Positions 8,723-17,119 of a DNA stretch of 64,000 nucleotides are shown in pieces (the first letter of the stretch is position 1; each line of letters opens with the position of its first letter). Source of the DNA: Candidatus Poribacteria bacterium (GTDB lineage: Bacteria; Poribacteria; WGA-4E; WGA-3G). The DNA lies in assembly GCA_022827625.1 (NCBI GenBank), contig JAJEIE010000009.1, positions 1-64,000 of the forward strand, in the 5' to 3' direction. The notes under the pieces were generated by a model. The model was given only the letters and a program-made list of their open reading frames with translations. It made no database searches and had not been told where the DNA came from. Position numbers and translations under genes: made by a program.

Positions 8723-11320
8723 ATGAAACCACTCCGTCAATTAACAGTGGTCCCGACCTTACCGCCGAATCTCGAACCACTGCGTGAGCTCGCTTTAAAT
8801 TTATGGTGGACTTGGGATCGTGAAGCCCTCGATCTCTTCCGCCATCTTGACGCTGAACTGTGGGAAAAAACTTACCACAACCCAGTCGCAATGCTTGGAC
8901 AGATTTCCCAAGAAAAGTTGGATGAGGCATCAAAAAATAGCATGTTTCTTGCCCGCTTTGAGGTCATCCACAGGAAATTCAAAGAATACCACCAAACATC
9001 TTCATGGTTTGAAACAAATTACAACGATGATACGCTCGACACCCTGAAAATTGCCTACTTTTCTATGGAATATGGGTTAACAGAGTGTATGCCGCTCTAT
9101 TCGGGGGGCTTAGGGGTCTTAGCGGGCGACCATCTGAAATCCACAAGTTACCTCGGTCTACCTTTCGTTGCAGTCGGTCTCCTCTATCAACACGGCTACT
9201 TCCGGCAAACGCTAACCGCAGACGGATGGCAGATGGCGGATTACCCAACAAATGACTTCTATAATATGCCGATCCAACCGGAGAAACGCGCTGATGGTAG
9301 CCCGTTATTAATAGAAGTCTCATATCCAGAGGGAACAGGCTTCGCCAAAGTTTGGCGTGCCCAGGTCGGGCGCATCTCTTTATACCTCCTCGATACCAAC
9401 ATCCCAGAAAATCAGAGTGAGGAACTACGGAATGTTACTGACTACCTATATGGCGGGGATGAGCGGCTTCGTATCAAACAGGAAATTCTGCTCGGGATCG
9501 GGGGATACCGTGCTTTAACCGAACTCGGTATCCAACCCACCGTCTGCCACATGAATGAAGGCCACGCAGCGTTTCTCGCAATTGAACGCATCCGCCAACT
9601 GATGCAGAACACCGGCATCCGTTTTGAAGAAGCTTGTGAAGCCACGAAAGCCGGAAATATCTTCACAACACACACCCCTGTCCCTGCTGGCATTGACTGG
9701 TTTCCACCCGATTTGGTGAATTACTATTTCAGCAACTATTACGACGAACTCGGTGTTTCCGCTGAAACCTTTCTCGGTCTCGGTAGAGCCAATCCAACCA
9801 ATACCAACAGCGAATTCAGCCCCGCACTCCTCGCACTCAGGTTGTCAGCAATGCGCAACGGCGTGAGTCAATTACATGGCCACGTCTCCCGTGATATGTG
9901 GAAAAACCTTTGGCAAGGTATCCCTGTTCACGAAATACCGATTAGTGCCATCACTAACGGAATCCACACGCGTTCCTGGGTCTCCAACGATATGCAAGGG
10001 CTCTTCGACAGATATCTCGGCCCCCATTGGATTGTTGAACTGACCAATCAAGCCGTCTGGACGCAGATCTCGCAAATCCCGGATCCCGAATTGTGGCGTA
10101 TACACGAGCGTCGCCGCGAACGCCTTATCACGTTTGCACGCCAACGGCAAGAACAAAAACAGGCACTCGGCGGCACGATTTTTAGTCGAACCCAAGAAAC
10201 TGACAGTACAGCGATTAAAGTTCTCAATTCTGCTGCGTTGACCATCGGATTTGCACGCCGATTTGCAACCTACAAGCGGGCAACGTTACTCTTCCAAGAT
10301 GTCGACCGGCTTGATAAAATTCTCAATCACCCTGAACGTCCTGTACAACTCATCTTCGCGGGGAAGGCACACCCTCACGATTATGAAGGGAAACTGCTCA
10401 TCCAACGCATTGCACGTATCGCAGCAGAACCCCGTTTTTATCACAAAATCGTCTTCATTGAGAACTACGACATCTGTGTCGGACGCTACCTCGTTGAAGG
10501 GGTTGACATCTGGCTAAACAACCCGCTACGTCCCAACGAAGCAAGCGGTACGAGCGGTATGAAAGCCGCAGCAAACGGTGCACTCAACCTGAGTATCGCA
10601 GATGGGTGGTGGGCAGAAGCAAACCACTTAGGCGGTGGATGGACAATCAGTACGGGAACGGCTTCAGACGATGCAAAATCCAGCGACGAGGTGCACGCCA
10701 ACGCTATTTACGAACTCCTTGAGAAAGAGATTGTGCCCCTCTTCTATGAGCGGAGTGTCGTTGATGATGTCCCTTATAAGTGGGTCGCACGCATGAAAAC
10801 CGCAATGCAGAATCTCGCACCCATCTTCAACACCAAACGGATGGTAACCGAGTACGCCGAGCAGCTCTATTTTCCGACACACCAGAGATGGCTAAAACTC
10901 AATGAAAACGAAGCGAAACGTAGTATCGCCTTAGCGCACTGGAAGAGCCATATTCAGGACCATTGGGGGAATCTCTGGATTGAGGAAAAAGCGGCTAATG
11001 GAACATCTGCCACAGTTCAAAATCTTGAATTGGGTGTGGGTGAATCTACAACAGTGCAGGCAGTTGTCCACACTGATGTCCTATTCCCACACGAACTTGC
11101 CGTTCAAATTTATCACGGCGTGTTAGATACCACCGGCGAAATTCACAACGGCAACGCGACACCAATGGAATATAAGGCGGATCTCGGAGGCGGTGCCTAC
11201 CTCTTTGAAGGAACGCTTACCTTAAAGCAGACCGGATTGCATGGTTACACTGTGCGCGTCTTACCTTATCATGAGGATTTGGAATCCCTCTCTGAACTCG
11301 GTCTCATAACATGGGCATAA
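8723..11320 (+). CDS. glgP: Alpha-glucan (glycogen/maltodextrin) phosphorylase
   Basis: 865 residues; ATG preceded by GGAAGGAGC. It releases glucose-1-phosphate from the ends of alpha-1,4-glucans using pyridoxal phosphate. The N-terminal 100 residues (LPPNLEPLRELALNLWWTWD) are the DUF3417-type cap seen in the shorter TIGR02094 branch of GT35. The catalytic region includes YFSMEYGLTECMPLYSGGLGVLAGDHLKS and HMNEGHAAFLAIERIR. The cofactor segment NEASGTSGMKAAANGALN contains the PLP lysine at about residue 614. The final 120 residues form a beta-rich extension typical of this branch. With glgC downstream and a synthase-like glycosyltransferase divergent upstream, it makes up the breakdown half of a storage-glucan cycle. 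Confidence 0.95.
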   Translation: MKPLRQLTVVPTLPPNLEPLRELALNLWWTWDREALDLFRHLDAELWEKTYHNPVAMLGQISQEKLDEASKNSMFLARFEVIHRKFKEYHQTSSWFETNYNDDTLDTLKIAYFSMEYGLTECMPLYSGGLGVLAGDHLKSTSYLGLPFVAVGLLYQHGYFRQTLTADGWQMADYPTNDFYNMPIQPEKRADGSPLLIEVSYPEGTGFAKVWRAQVGRISLYLLDTNIPENQSEELRNVTDYLYGGDERLRIKQEILLGIGGYRALTELGIQPTVCHMNEGHAAFLAIERIRQLMQNTGIRFEEACEATKAGNIFTTHTPVPAGIDWFPPDLVNYYFSNYYDELGVSAETFLGLGRANPTNTNSEFSPALLALRLSAMRNGVSQLHGHVSRDMWKNLWQGIPVHEIPISAITNGIHTRSWVSNDMQGLFDRYLGPHWIVELTNQAVWTQISQIPDPELWRIHERRRERLITFARQRQEQKQALGGTIFSRTQETDSTAIKVLNSAALTIGFARRFATYKRATLLFQDVDRLDKILNHPERPVQLIFAGKAHPHDYEGKLLIQRIARIAAEPRFYHKIVFIENYDICVGRYLVEGVDIWLNNPLRPNEASGTSGMKAAANGALNLSIADGWWAEANHLGGGWTISTGTASDDAKSSDEVHANAIYELLEKEIVPLFYERSVVDDVPYKWVARMKTAMQNLAPIFNTKRMVTEYAEQLYFPTHQRWLKLNENEAKRSIALAHWKSHIQDHWGNLWIEEKAANGTSATVQNLELGVGESTTVQAVVHTDVLFPHELAVQIYHGVLDTTGEIHNGNATPMEYKADLGGGAYLFEGTLTLKQTGLHGYTVRVLPYHEDLESLSELGLITWA

Positions 11321-11443
11321 TTTTTAACTATTGCTTCTGAGCTGCCCTTCCGTTGTCAGGGCAGAGCTCCAATTGTTAAAAAACCTTTCATAACCTAAAG
11401 CAGGTTCTTTAACTATTTTAGATCGCTGCGGACATAGGACGCA

Positions 11444-12055
11444 ATGACCAGACATAATCGTAAAAAAATGGACAGAATAGCAGAAATTGCGCGTGAAACA
11501 GCAGAAACCCAAATCCAACTGCGCCTGAACCTCGACGGAACGGGCATCTCTACTATTAGCACAGGTGTTGGATTCCTCGATCACATGTTGGAACTCTTCG
11601 CCAAGCACGGGTTCTTCGACTTGGAGATCGAAGCGAAGGGAGACCTACACGTGGATGCACACCACACTACCGAAGATGTCGGTATCTGTTTAGGACAAGC
11701 CATCCAAAAAGCCGTCCTCGACAAAGCAGGCATGCGCCGTTTCGGCAGCTTCACCGTTCCAATGTATGAATCCCTCGCCAAAGTAGACCTTGATGTCTGC
11801 GGTCGTCCTTATTTACATTATGAGGCACCGCTTCGGGACGCGAAGGTCGGTGATTTCGATGTTGAACTCACAGAGGAATTTTTTCACGGGTTCGTGAACC
11901 ACAGCGGCACAACGTTACATATCAACGTCCCTTACGGCACAAACCAACACCATATCATTGAAGCCATTTTCAAAGCCGTCGCGAAAGCCTTGCACATCGC
12001 CACACGTCTCGATGCCCACATCACCGGAGTGCTATCTACTAAAGGGAGTTTATAG
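11444..12055 (+). CDS. hisB: Imidazoleglycerol-phosphate dehydratase
   Basis: 203 residues, close to the usual monofunctional length of about 195. It dehydrates imidazole glycerol phosphate to imidazole acetol phosphate in histidine synthesis. Diagnostic blocks: STGVGFLDHMLELFAKHG, DAHHTTEDVGICLG (metal-binding His cluster), and the second-half counterparts HGFVNHSGTTLHI and NQHHIIEAIFKA. The ATG at 11444 is used because the family normally begins a few residues before the AEI/ETAETQI strand; its ribosome site is weak, and ATG 11468 is an alternative. No other his genes are near. It sits between glgP and glgC on the same strand, probably by chance. Confidence 0.95.
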   Translation: MTRHNRKKMDRIAEIARETAETQIQLRLNLDGTGISTISTGVGFLDHMLELFAKHGFFDLEIEAKGDLHVDAHHTTEDVGICLGQAIQKAVLDKAGMRRFGSFTVPMYESLAKVDLDVCGRPYLHYEAPLRDAKVGDFDVELTEEFFHGFVNHSGTTLHINVPYGTNQHHIIEAIFKAVAKALHIATRLDAHITGVLSTKGSL

Positions 12056-12080
12056 TTATCGGTTATCGGCTATCAGTTAA
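12054..12080. repeat. TTATCGG/TATCAG-type intergenic repeat
   Basis: AGTTATCGGTTATCGGCTAT then CAGTTAA, overlapping the hisB stop. It shares the TTATCGG and TATCAGTTA strings with the inverted pair at 8314-8449 and the pair at 50719-50815, so it is one arm of a dispersed repeat. Confidence 0.45.
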
Positions 12081-12118
12081 CTCACCAACAACTAACAACC
12101 AAATTAAGGAGAACGCTT

Positions 12119-13411
12119 ATGAGTAATGGGAACGTTATCTCAGTGATACTCGGTGGCGGTCGTGGCACACGTCTCTTTCCACTCACCCGAGACCGCGCGA
12201 AACCCAGTGTCCCCATCGCAGGCAAATTTCGACTCGTAGATATACCAATCAGCAACTGTCTTCACTCCGGCTTTGACCGCATCTTCGTCCTGACCCAATT
12301 CAACTCCGTCTCACTGAATCGACATATCGCACGCGCTTACAGATTTGATAGCTACCGACGCGGGTTCGTCCAAATCCTTGCAGCACAACAGACCTTGGCA
12401 GGTGAAGAGTGGTACCAAGGAACAGCAGACGCTGTTAAACACAACCAACCCTATATTCTCAACCCACGGTTCGCAGATGATTACGTCCTGATTCTCGCCG
12501 GTGACCATCTCTACCGAATGGACTATCGCAAAATGCTACAAGTCCACACCGAATCCAACGCCGCCATCACCGTCTCTGTTATTCCCGTTAAAAAAGAGGA
12601 GACAAATGGACTCGGTATTCTTCAAGCGGACGCAAATGGACGGATTGTTAATTTCGTCGAGAAACCGCAAACTGAGGAAGAACTGCTGCCCCTACGCGTT
12701 GAACCTGATGTCTTTACGTCGCGAGGTATCAAACCCCACGGTAGGGAATACATCGCCTCAATGGGTATCTACATTTTTAATAGTGAGGTCCTCCAAAACG
12801 CTTTGCAAGATGACACAAATGTCGACTTCGGCAAAGACATTATCCCCAAGAGTATTCAGACACTTCCTGTCTCCGCCTATTTTTTTGATGGCTACTGGGA
12901 GGACATCGGGACGATTCGTTCGTTTTATCACGCGAACATAGCACTTACTGACCCCGCACCCGCTTTCAATTTCTACGATGAGCAAGCCCCTATCTACACC
13001 AACCGCCGCCACTTACCCAGCACAAAAGTCAACAGCAGCAGCGTCCGTTCCTCAATTCTTGCCGAGGGTTCTATCATCGACGATTCTGAACTCGATAGAA
13101 CGATTGTCGGCATCCGAAGTATTATCTCCGGTGGTAGCCGCGTTTACCAATCCGTACTCATGGGCGCCGACTATTACGAATCAGAGAAATTGCGAACGGA
13201 AAACGCGCAGTCAGGCATTCCGTATGTCGGTATTGGACGCAATTGTCTGATTCAAAATGCAATCATTGACAAAAACGCGCGAATCGGTGATAATTCCGTA
13301 CTCGTCAATCGAGATGGACTTGACAACTATGATGGCGAAAACTACTACATCCGAGACGGCATCGTGATTGTGCCAAAGGACGCAACGATACCACCTGAAA
13401 CGGTTGTCTAA
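12119..13411 (+). CDS. glgC: Glucose-1-phosphate adenylyltransferase (ADP-glucose pyrophosphorylase)
   Basis: 430 residues, usual length for the family; ATG with AAGGAGA 8 bases upstream. It makes ADP-glucose, the donor for glycogen synthase. The N-terminus LGGGRGTRLFPLTRDRAKPSVPIAGKFRLVDIPISN is the nucleotidyltransferase signature; LAGDHLYRMDY holds the metal-binding Asp and FVEKP the sugar-phosphate Lys motif. The C-terminal part from about residue 290 has the left-handed beta-helix pattern (SSVRSSILAEGSII, SELDRTIVGIRSII). Upstream of it lie hisB and glgP. A LamG gene with its own ribosome site follows 55 bases downstream. Confidence 0.95.
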   Translation: MSNGNVISVILGGGRGTRLFPLTRDRAKPSVPIAGKFRLVDIPISNCLHSGFDRIFVLTQFNSVSLNRHIARAYRFDSYRRGFVQILAAQQTLAGEEWYQGTADAVKHNQPYILNPRFADDYVLILAGDHLYRMDYRKMLQVHTESNAAITVSVIPVKKEETNGLGILQADANGRIVNFVEKPQTEEELLPLRVEPDVFTSRGIKPHGREYIASMGIYIFNSEVLQNALQDDTNVDFGKDIIPKSIQTLPVSAYFFDGYWEDIGTIRSFYHANIALTDPAPAFNFYDEQAPIYTNRRHLPSTKVNSSSVRSSILAEGSIIDDSELDRTIVGIRSIISGGSRVYQSVLMGADYYESEKLRTENAQSGIPYVGIGRNCLIQNAIIDKNARIGDNSVLVNRDGLDNYDGENYYIRDGIVIVPKDATIPPETVV

Positions 13412-13466
13412 CAGTAGGAGGTATACGTCGCTATGCCGTAACCTAATTTCACAAGGAGAATTTCTG

Positions 13467-14252
13467 ATGCATAGAGTATTAACACTTCTAACCATAAGCC
13501 TCTCTGCTGTGATACTCTTTATCTCACCACACGCCACAGCACTGGATACAGATGGACTCGTTGGTGCCTGGCTGTTCGATGAAGGTAAAGGGGAAGCCGT
13601 TACAGATTCTTCTGATAATGGATTGGATGGCAAAATCGCACAAGGAAAGCCGAAATGGGTCGAAGGAAAATTTGATGGTGCTATGGAGTTTGGGGGCGCG
13701 GACATGGTGACTGTCGATGATGATAACGCACTCGACCTTGAGAACTTTACACTCGCTGCATGGGTGAATATTCCGAAAATATCCGGCGCATGGCAGATCA
13801 TCGCTTCTAAAGAGACCCGAAATCCTACGGGTAGGAATTACGGGCTCTTTGGTAATATTAACACCGGTGTCATTCACTACTCCTTCACAACAAACGCCGG
13901 TTGGAAATCGTTTGACGCGAAAACCGCCGTCACTGACGGTGATTGGCATCACGTCGCAGGCACTTACGACGGTTCTGACTTCAAACTCTACCTTAACGGA
14001 GCGTTGGACGCACAAGTGTCCCCGGGGACGAAACCCGATACCAGTGATAATCTCTTCTTTATCGGCGGCTGCGACATCGGGAACTACTGGATGTCGGGAG
14101 CTATTGACGAAGTCGCTCTCTATGACAGACCCCTGAGTGAAAAAGAAATTAGCGAACTCATGGACGATGGAATGTCGGTAGCGTTAGACGTGCAACCCGG
14201 CGGGAAACTCGTAACCACGTGGAGTCAAATTAAGGCACACGCAACTCGGTAG
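13467..14252 (+). CDS. Exported LamG-domain protein with GKL-TWG tail
   Basis: 261 residues from the ATG at 13467, preceded by ACAAGGAGA; a longer in-frame start overlaps glgC and is rejected. Signal peptide 1-27 (LLTISLSAVILFISPHATA). One concanavalin A-like LamG domain: LVGAWLFDEGKGE...DSSDNGLDG, then FTLAAWVNI, DGDWHHVAGTYDGSDFKLYLNG and GAIDEVALYDRPLS. The C-terminus LDVQPGGKLVTTWSQIK matches the tail shared with six other exported proteins here, with Ser replacing the usual Gly after Trp. Likely a surface or extracellular sugar-binding protein. It is followed by a 91-residue protein and a PhyH oxygenase on the same strand. Confidence 0.85.
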   Translation: MHRVLTLLTISLSAVILFISPHATALDTDGLVGAWLFDEGKGEAVTDSSDNGLDGKIAQGKPKWVEGKFDGAMEFGGADMVTVDDDNALDLENFTLAAWVNIPKISGAWQIIASKETRNPTGRNYGLFGNINTGVIHYSFTTNAGWKSFDAKTAVTDGDWHHVAGTYDGSDFKLYLNGALDAQVSPGTKPDTSDNLFFIGGCDIGNYWMSGAIDEVALYDRPLSEKEISELMDDGMSVALDVQPGGKLVTTWSQIKAHATR

Positions 14253-14287
14253 ATTCCAGGAAGCGTTAAGGAGAATCAACGCATATT

Positions 14288-14563
14288 ATGTCTGAATTAA
14301 GACAACAACTCCTCGTGCTGCATCTACACACGCCTGACCTGAACAGTGGCGTTGTCGCGTGGGCAATGTACGATGGCACAGGTCAAAAACGCCATACCAC
14401 AGGCGACAGCGAGGCACCGCCCTATAACTCGGTTGTCGAAGCCATGCAAGATGGTTGGCGGGTAATTCAGTTTCCACAACAATTTCCTGCCTATCCCGGC
14501 ATGGAATATCACACTTCATATCTCAGGTTTGAATACATTCTTGAGAAACTGGAGAAAATCTAA
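14288..14563 (+). CDS. Small hypothetical protein coupled to PhyH
   Basis: 91 residues, not recognised. The stop codon overlaps the start of the next gene (TAATG), so the two are probably translationally coupled. An AAGGAGA lies about 13 bases before the ATG. Soluble, no signal peptide, no obvious metal motif. The segment EAPPYNSVVEAMQDGWRVIQFPQ followed by a long charged helix at the end (YLRFEYILEKLEKI) looks like a compact alpha/beta fold. The tight link to the oxygenase suggests a partner or accessory subunit; that is inference only. Confidence 0.7.
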   Translation: MSELRQQLLVLHLHTPDLNSGVVAWAMYDGTGQKRHTTGDSEAPPYNSVVEAMQDGWRVIQFPQQFPAYPGMEYHTSYLRFEYILEKLEKI

Positions 14564-15381
14564 TGATTGACAAAAAGCATTTACTCACTACGGAACAGAT
14601 GGCGAACTTCGTCGCAGACGGTTACCTGCGTTTCGACGAATTGATCCCCAAAGAATTGAATAAATCTGCACATGCCGAGATGGAAGAGGGTATTATCGTT
14701 CGTGGACGTGGCGGCACGGTTTTAGACGAAGTTTGGGACGACGATTCAGCCGTCGGCAAAGTCTTTCGGCTGCCGGAAGTGAAAGGTATCATCCACAGTC
14801 TCGTCGGTAAGAATCCACTCTACGACCATCACGCCGTTCATATCGTCCGTCCGCAGAACGAAATCGGGCAAAGTTGGCACGCCGATGCAATCATTGACCT
14901 GCGGATGCATTTTGACATCCAATTCTTCTATTTCTCACACGACACACCGCGCGAAATGGGCGGAACGATGATTTTGCCGGGGAGTCACTATCGCCGCGTC
15001 TGTGAAACGGACATCGCGCGTTATCAAAACTTCCTCGGACAGATGCCTGTCGTCTGTAAGGCTGGCACGCTCCTTGTTGTGCATCATGGAATGTGGCACT
15101 GCGCACAACCGAATCTGACCGACCGAACGCGCTACATGTTCAAACTCCGCCTTAACCCGACGGTCCGTCAGTGTCAACTCTGGAACACAGACGATCTCAA
15201 TACCGCGTCTTTCCACGGGATTTTAGGGAGAAATCACAGATGGTATGGGAACGATGTCAGGCTTGAAATCGTTAACCGTATCAAACAGTGGCGTTTCCTT
15301 ACCGGTGATGATTCATTCGATATTGGCTACTGGCTCTCCCGACTCGAAAACATGCCAGAGAATAGGCAAGCGGCAGCATAG
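14563..15381 (+). CDS. Phytanoyl-CoA dioxygenase (PhyH) family oxygenase
   Basis: 272 residues. Fe(II)/2-oxoglutarate-dependent oxygenase: WHAD supplies the proximal His-x-Asp pair, MWHCAQPN the distal His, and DRTRYMFKLR the Arg that would bind the 2-oxoglutarate carboxylate. MGGTMILPGSHYR is the conserved mid-domain block. All expected metal and cosubstrate residues are therefore visible, in contrast to the PhyH at 5449-6276. Cytoplasmic, substrate unknown. The start overlaps the stop of the preceding 91-residue gene. Confidence 0.9.
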   Translation: MIDKKHLLTTEQMANFVADGYLRFDELIPKELNKSAHAEMEEGIIVRGRGGTVLDEVWDDDSAVGKVFRLPEVKGIIHSLVGKNPLYDHHAVHIVRPQNEIGQSWHADAIIDLRMHFDIQFFYFSHDTPREMGGTMILPGSHYRRVCETDIARYQNFLGQMPVVCKAGTLLVVHHGMWHCAQPNLTDRTRYMFKLRLNPTVRQCQLWNTDDLNTASFHGILGRNHRWYGNDVRLEIVNRIKQWRFLTGDDSFDIGYWLSRLENMPENRQAAA

Positions 15382-15390
15382 GGTTTCAAA

Positions 15391-15420
15391 CAAAAAAGGC
15401 GCGGTCTACAACCGCGCCTA
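15391..15420 (-). terminator. Intrinsic terminator for the GspC-like gene
   Basis: Stem GGCGCGGT (15398-15405), loop of 5, stem ACCGCGCC (15411-15418). Read on the minus strand the stem is followed by TTTTTT (15397-15392), the classic terminator layout, and it lies 25 bases past the stop of the minus-strand gene 15443-16300. The hairpin core also resembles other GC-rich intergenic hairpins in the window, so a repeat may have been recruited as terminator. Confidence 0.75.
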
Positions 15421-15442
15421 CAAAGTCTGCAGAGTCGAAACC

Positions 15443-16300
15443 TTATCTATCCGCCCCTCGTCTGTTCCCGCCTCTATTTCCCGCTCTGTTTGCCGCTCTT
15501 CTCGCGCCAGCACGTCTCCTAACTTCCCGCATGATCTCTTGGCGTTCCGCTGGTGAAGCATTCTTAAGTTTTTCTGCCAACTCCTTCTGGTTTATCCCCA
15601 ATACCTCAATTTGTTCTTTCATCTCTATCTGCCGCTGTCTGGCATTGGCTTGATTCCTCGCAGTATTATCACCATTATCACCGCCCTCTTTTTCAGAGCC
15701 ACCTTCACCAGCTTTGCTGCCACCATCCCGTTTTGTTGTGAGAAACTGGAGTGCCTCCGTTTTCAACGTTATCGGCTCGCCATCTTTTTCCAACACGACC
15801 TGTTTCGCTTGGATGTCCTTTACCGTTATGTCTCCCAGTTTTTCGCCTATGGTAACAAAATGGTAGCGGTTCGACCGTTTCTCCAACAAGGTCGCCTGTG
15901 CGATCATACCGTCCGGGTGCACAGCCGTGCCAACCAGACTATAAGCAGGCTCGTTGTTCGGTGGGGTCCACCCCAGCGGTCGAAAGAGATCGTTATCAAC
16001 AATCATCTTGTAGAACGCTGCATTCTCCCCAAAGTCAACTGTCGCTCGGTTTTGACGTTGTCGAAACCTATTACGTTGCGTCTCAGCCTGTTCCTTTGCT
16101 TTTATCATCTCTTGCATTTTTGCTGAGTCCACCTCTGATTTTTCGACCGAATTCACTTCCGCCTTTGTAGCAATAAACACCGTCTTTGCCTTATCCTGTG
16201 CGTGCAGCAATACCCCAAAACCGAGGAGCAAACACACGATACACCCAAGCCCCAACTTTGCAATGACGCTGCGTTGACTACCAGCAACTCTCAATTTCAT
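15443..16300 (-). CDS. Exported protein with GspC/PilP-like domain and basic tail
   Basis: 285 residues from the ATG at 16300, which follows ATGGAGGAAACCAA; the upstream in-frame ATG at 16420 has no such site. A signal or anchor helix occupies about 12-34 (LGLGCIVCLLLGFGVLLHA). Residues about 100-185 (DNDLFRPLGW, YSLVGTAVHPDG, QATLLEKRSNRYHFVTIGEKLG, VKDIQAKQVVLEKDGE) follow the pattern of the periplasmic homology region of GspC/PilP, which links the inner membrane to the secretin. The C-terminal third is charged and Gly/Arg-rich, with a predicted coiled coil (IEMKEQIEVLGINQKELAEKL). No secretin or other secretion gene is nearby, so the assignment is family resemblance only. Confidence 0.65.
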   Translation of the reverse strand: MKLRVAGSQRSVIAKLGLGCIVCLLLGFGVLLHAQDKAKTVFIATKAEVNSVEKSEVDSAKMQEMIKAKEQAETQRNRFRQRQNRATVDFGENAAFYKMIVDNDLFRPLGWTPPNNEPAYSLVGTAVHPDGMIAQATLLEKRSNRYHFVTIGEKLGDITVKDIQAKQVVLEKDGEPITLKTEALQFLTTKRDGGSKAGEGGSEKEGGDNGDNTARNQANARQRQIEMKEQIEVLGINQKELAEKLKNASPAERQEIMREVRRRAGARRAANRAGNRGGNRRGADR

Positions 16301-16467
16301 TTGGTTTCCTCCATCGCGCCTTCCAAGCGGACTTCCCAAAATACTGTTTCTGATTAAGACAATCTCTATTACAAAAAGTTCTATTTCTTTAATTTTATCA
16401 TATTCTTTGCCGAATGTCAATTATACGCCGCGTTGCCGTCAGCGGCATTCAGCCTCACCAAAAAACA

Positions 16468-16496
16468 TTGACTTTACGGAAAAAATAAGGTAAACT
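16468..16496 (+). promoter_or_regulatory. Sigma-70-type promoter for the 16539 gene
   Basis: TTGACT (16468-16473), 17-base spacer, TAAACT (16491-16496), about 40 bases upstream of the ATG at 16539. Confidence 0.5.
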
Positions 16497-16538
16497 TTAT
16501 AGCAAGAACTCTGTTTAACAACGATAAGGAACAAATCT

Positions 16539-17084
16539 ATGAAACACCACAGCACCGCTCAAAAATATATCGCATTCGCGTGCAGCTGCGCCTTTATTTT
16601 CATTTTAACAAATGGACAGGCAGAGGCAGCCCGGCGTTCCCGTGTCCTCTCAATCGCACTCTTTGCGTCCGGCATGAGTCTCCAATTCGGTAGCAGCATC
16701 CTTAAAGCGTCCGCCCAAGACCAGTACGATACCTATCTCAACGCTGCAATCCAAGCAGATATTCAGACGCATAAAGACGCTTTTCTTATTAGGCGAAACG
16801 CCAGCACTATCATGTCTGGTGTGGGTCTTGGATGTGTGGGTCTTGCCGTACTCTTCTCAATCTATAACCAGATGAATACACCAGAGTCTGTAGACGGTTC
16901 AACCGCCGCAATACAAAACCCGACGAAAACGTACGTTGCAACACCGCGCACAGGTTTAAGCAGCTTTGCAAATCGCTTCTCTCAAAATCCAGGCTTATTA
17001 TTTCCACGTACTTCGTTTCAACTGCAACCACATTATGACTTTCAAATGCATCGCGCGAGTTTACGGCTCTTGCACCATTTTTAG
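16539..17084 (+). CDS. Hypothetical membrane protein
   Basis: 181 residues, not recognised. ATG with AAGGA 8-10 bases upstream. An N-terminal hydrophobic stretch (YIAFACSCAFIFILTNGQAEA) looks like a signal peptide; two further hydrophobic segments follow (VLSIALFASGMSLQFGSSIL and TIMSGVGLGCVGLAVLFSIY) around a short polar loop. The C-terminal 70 residues are polar and end in a run rich in His, Arg and aromatics. It lies 35 bases before an FnIII lipoprotein and close to an outer-membrane barrel gene, so an envelope role is likely. Confidence 0.65.
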   Translation: MKHHSTAQKYIAFACSCAFIFILTNGQAEAARRSRVLSIALFASGMSLQFGSSILKASAQDQYDTYLNAAIQADIQTHKDAFLIRRNASTIMSGVGLGCVGLAVLFSIYNQMNTPESVDGSTAAIQNPTKTYVATPRTGLSSFANRFSQNPGLLFPRTSFQLQPHYDFQMHRASLRLLHHF

Positions 17085-17119
17085 AACTGATTTTTCAGAT
17101 TCACGGTAAGGAAAAAGCA

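Noticed and set aside
13211-13801. 196-codon minus-strand frame
   Set aside because: Overlaps glgC and the LamG gene on the other strand, both clearly coding; the translation is Ser/Pro-rich filler.
15611-16126. 171-codon plus-strand frame
   Set aside because: Lies wholly inside the minus-strand GspC-like gene, has no ribosome site, and the opposite frame has a signal peptide, domain pattern and terminator.
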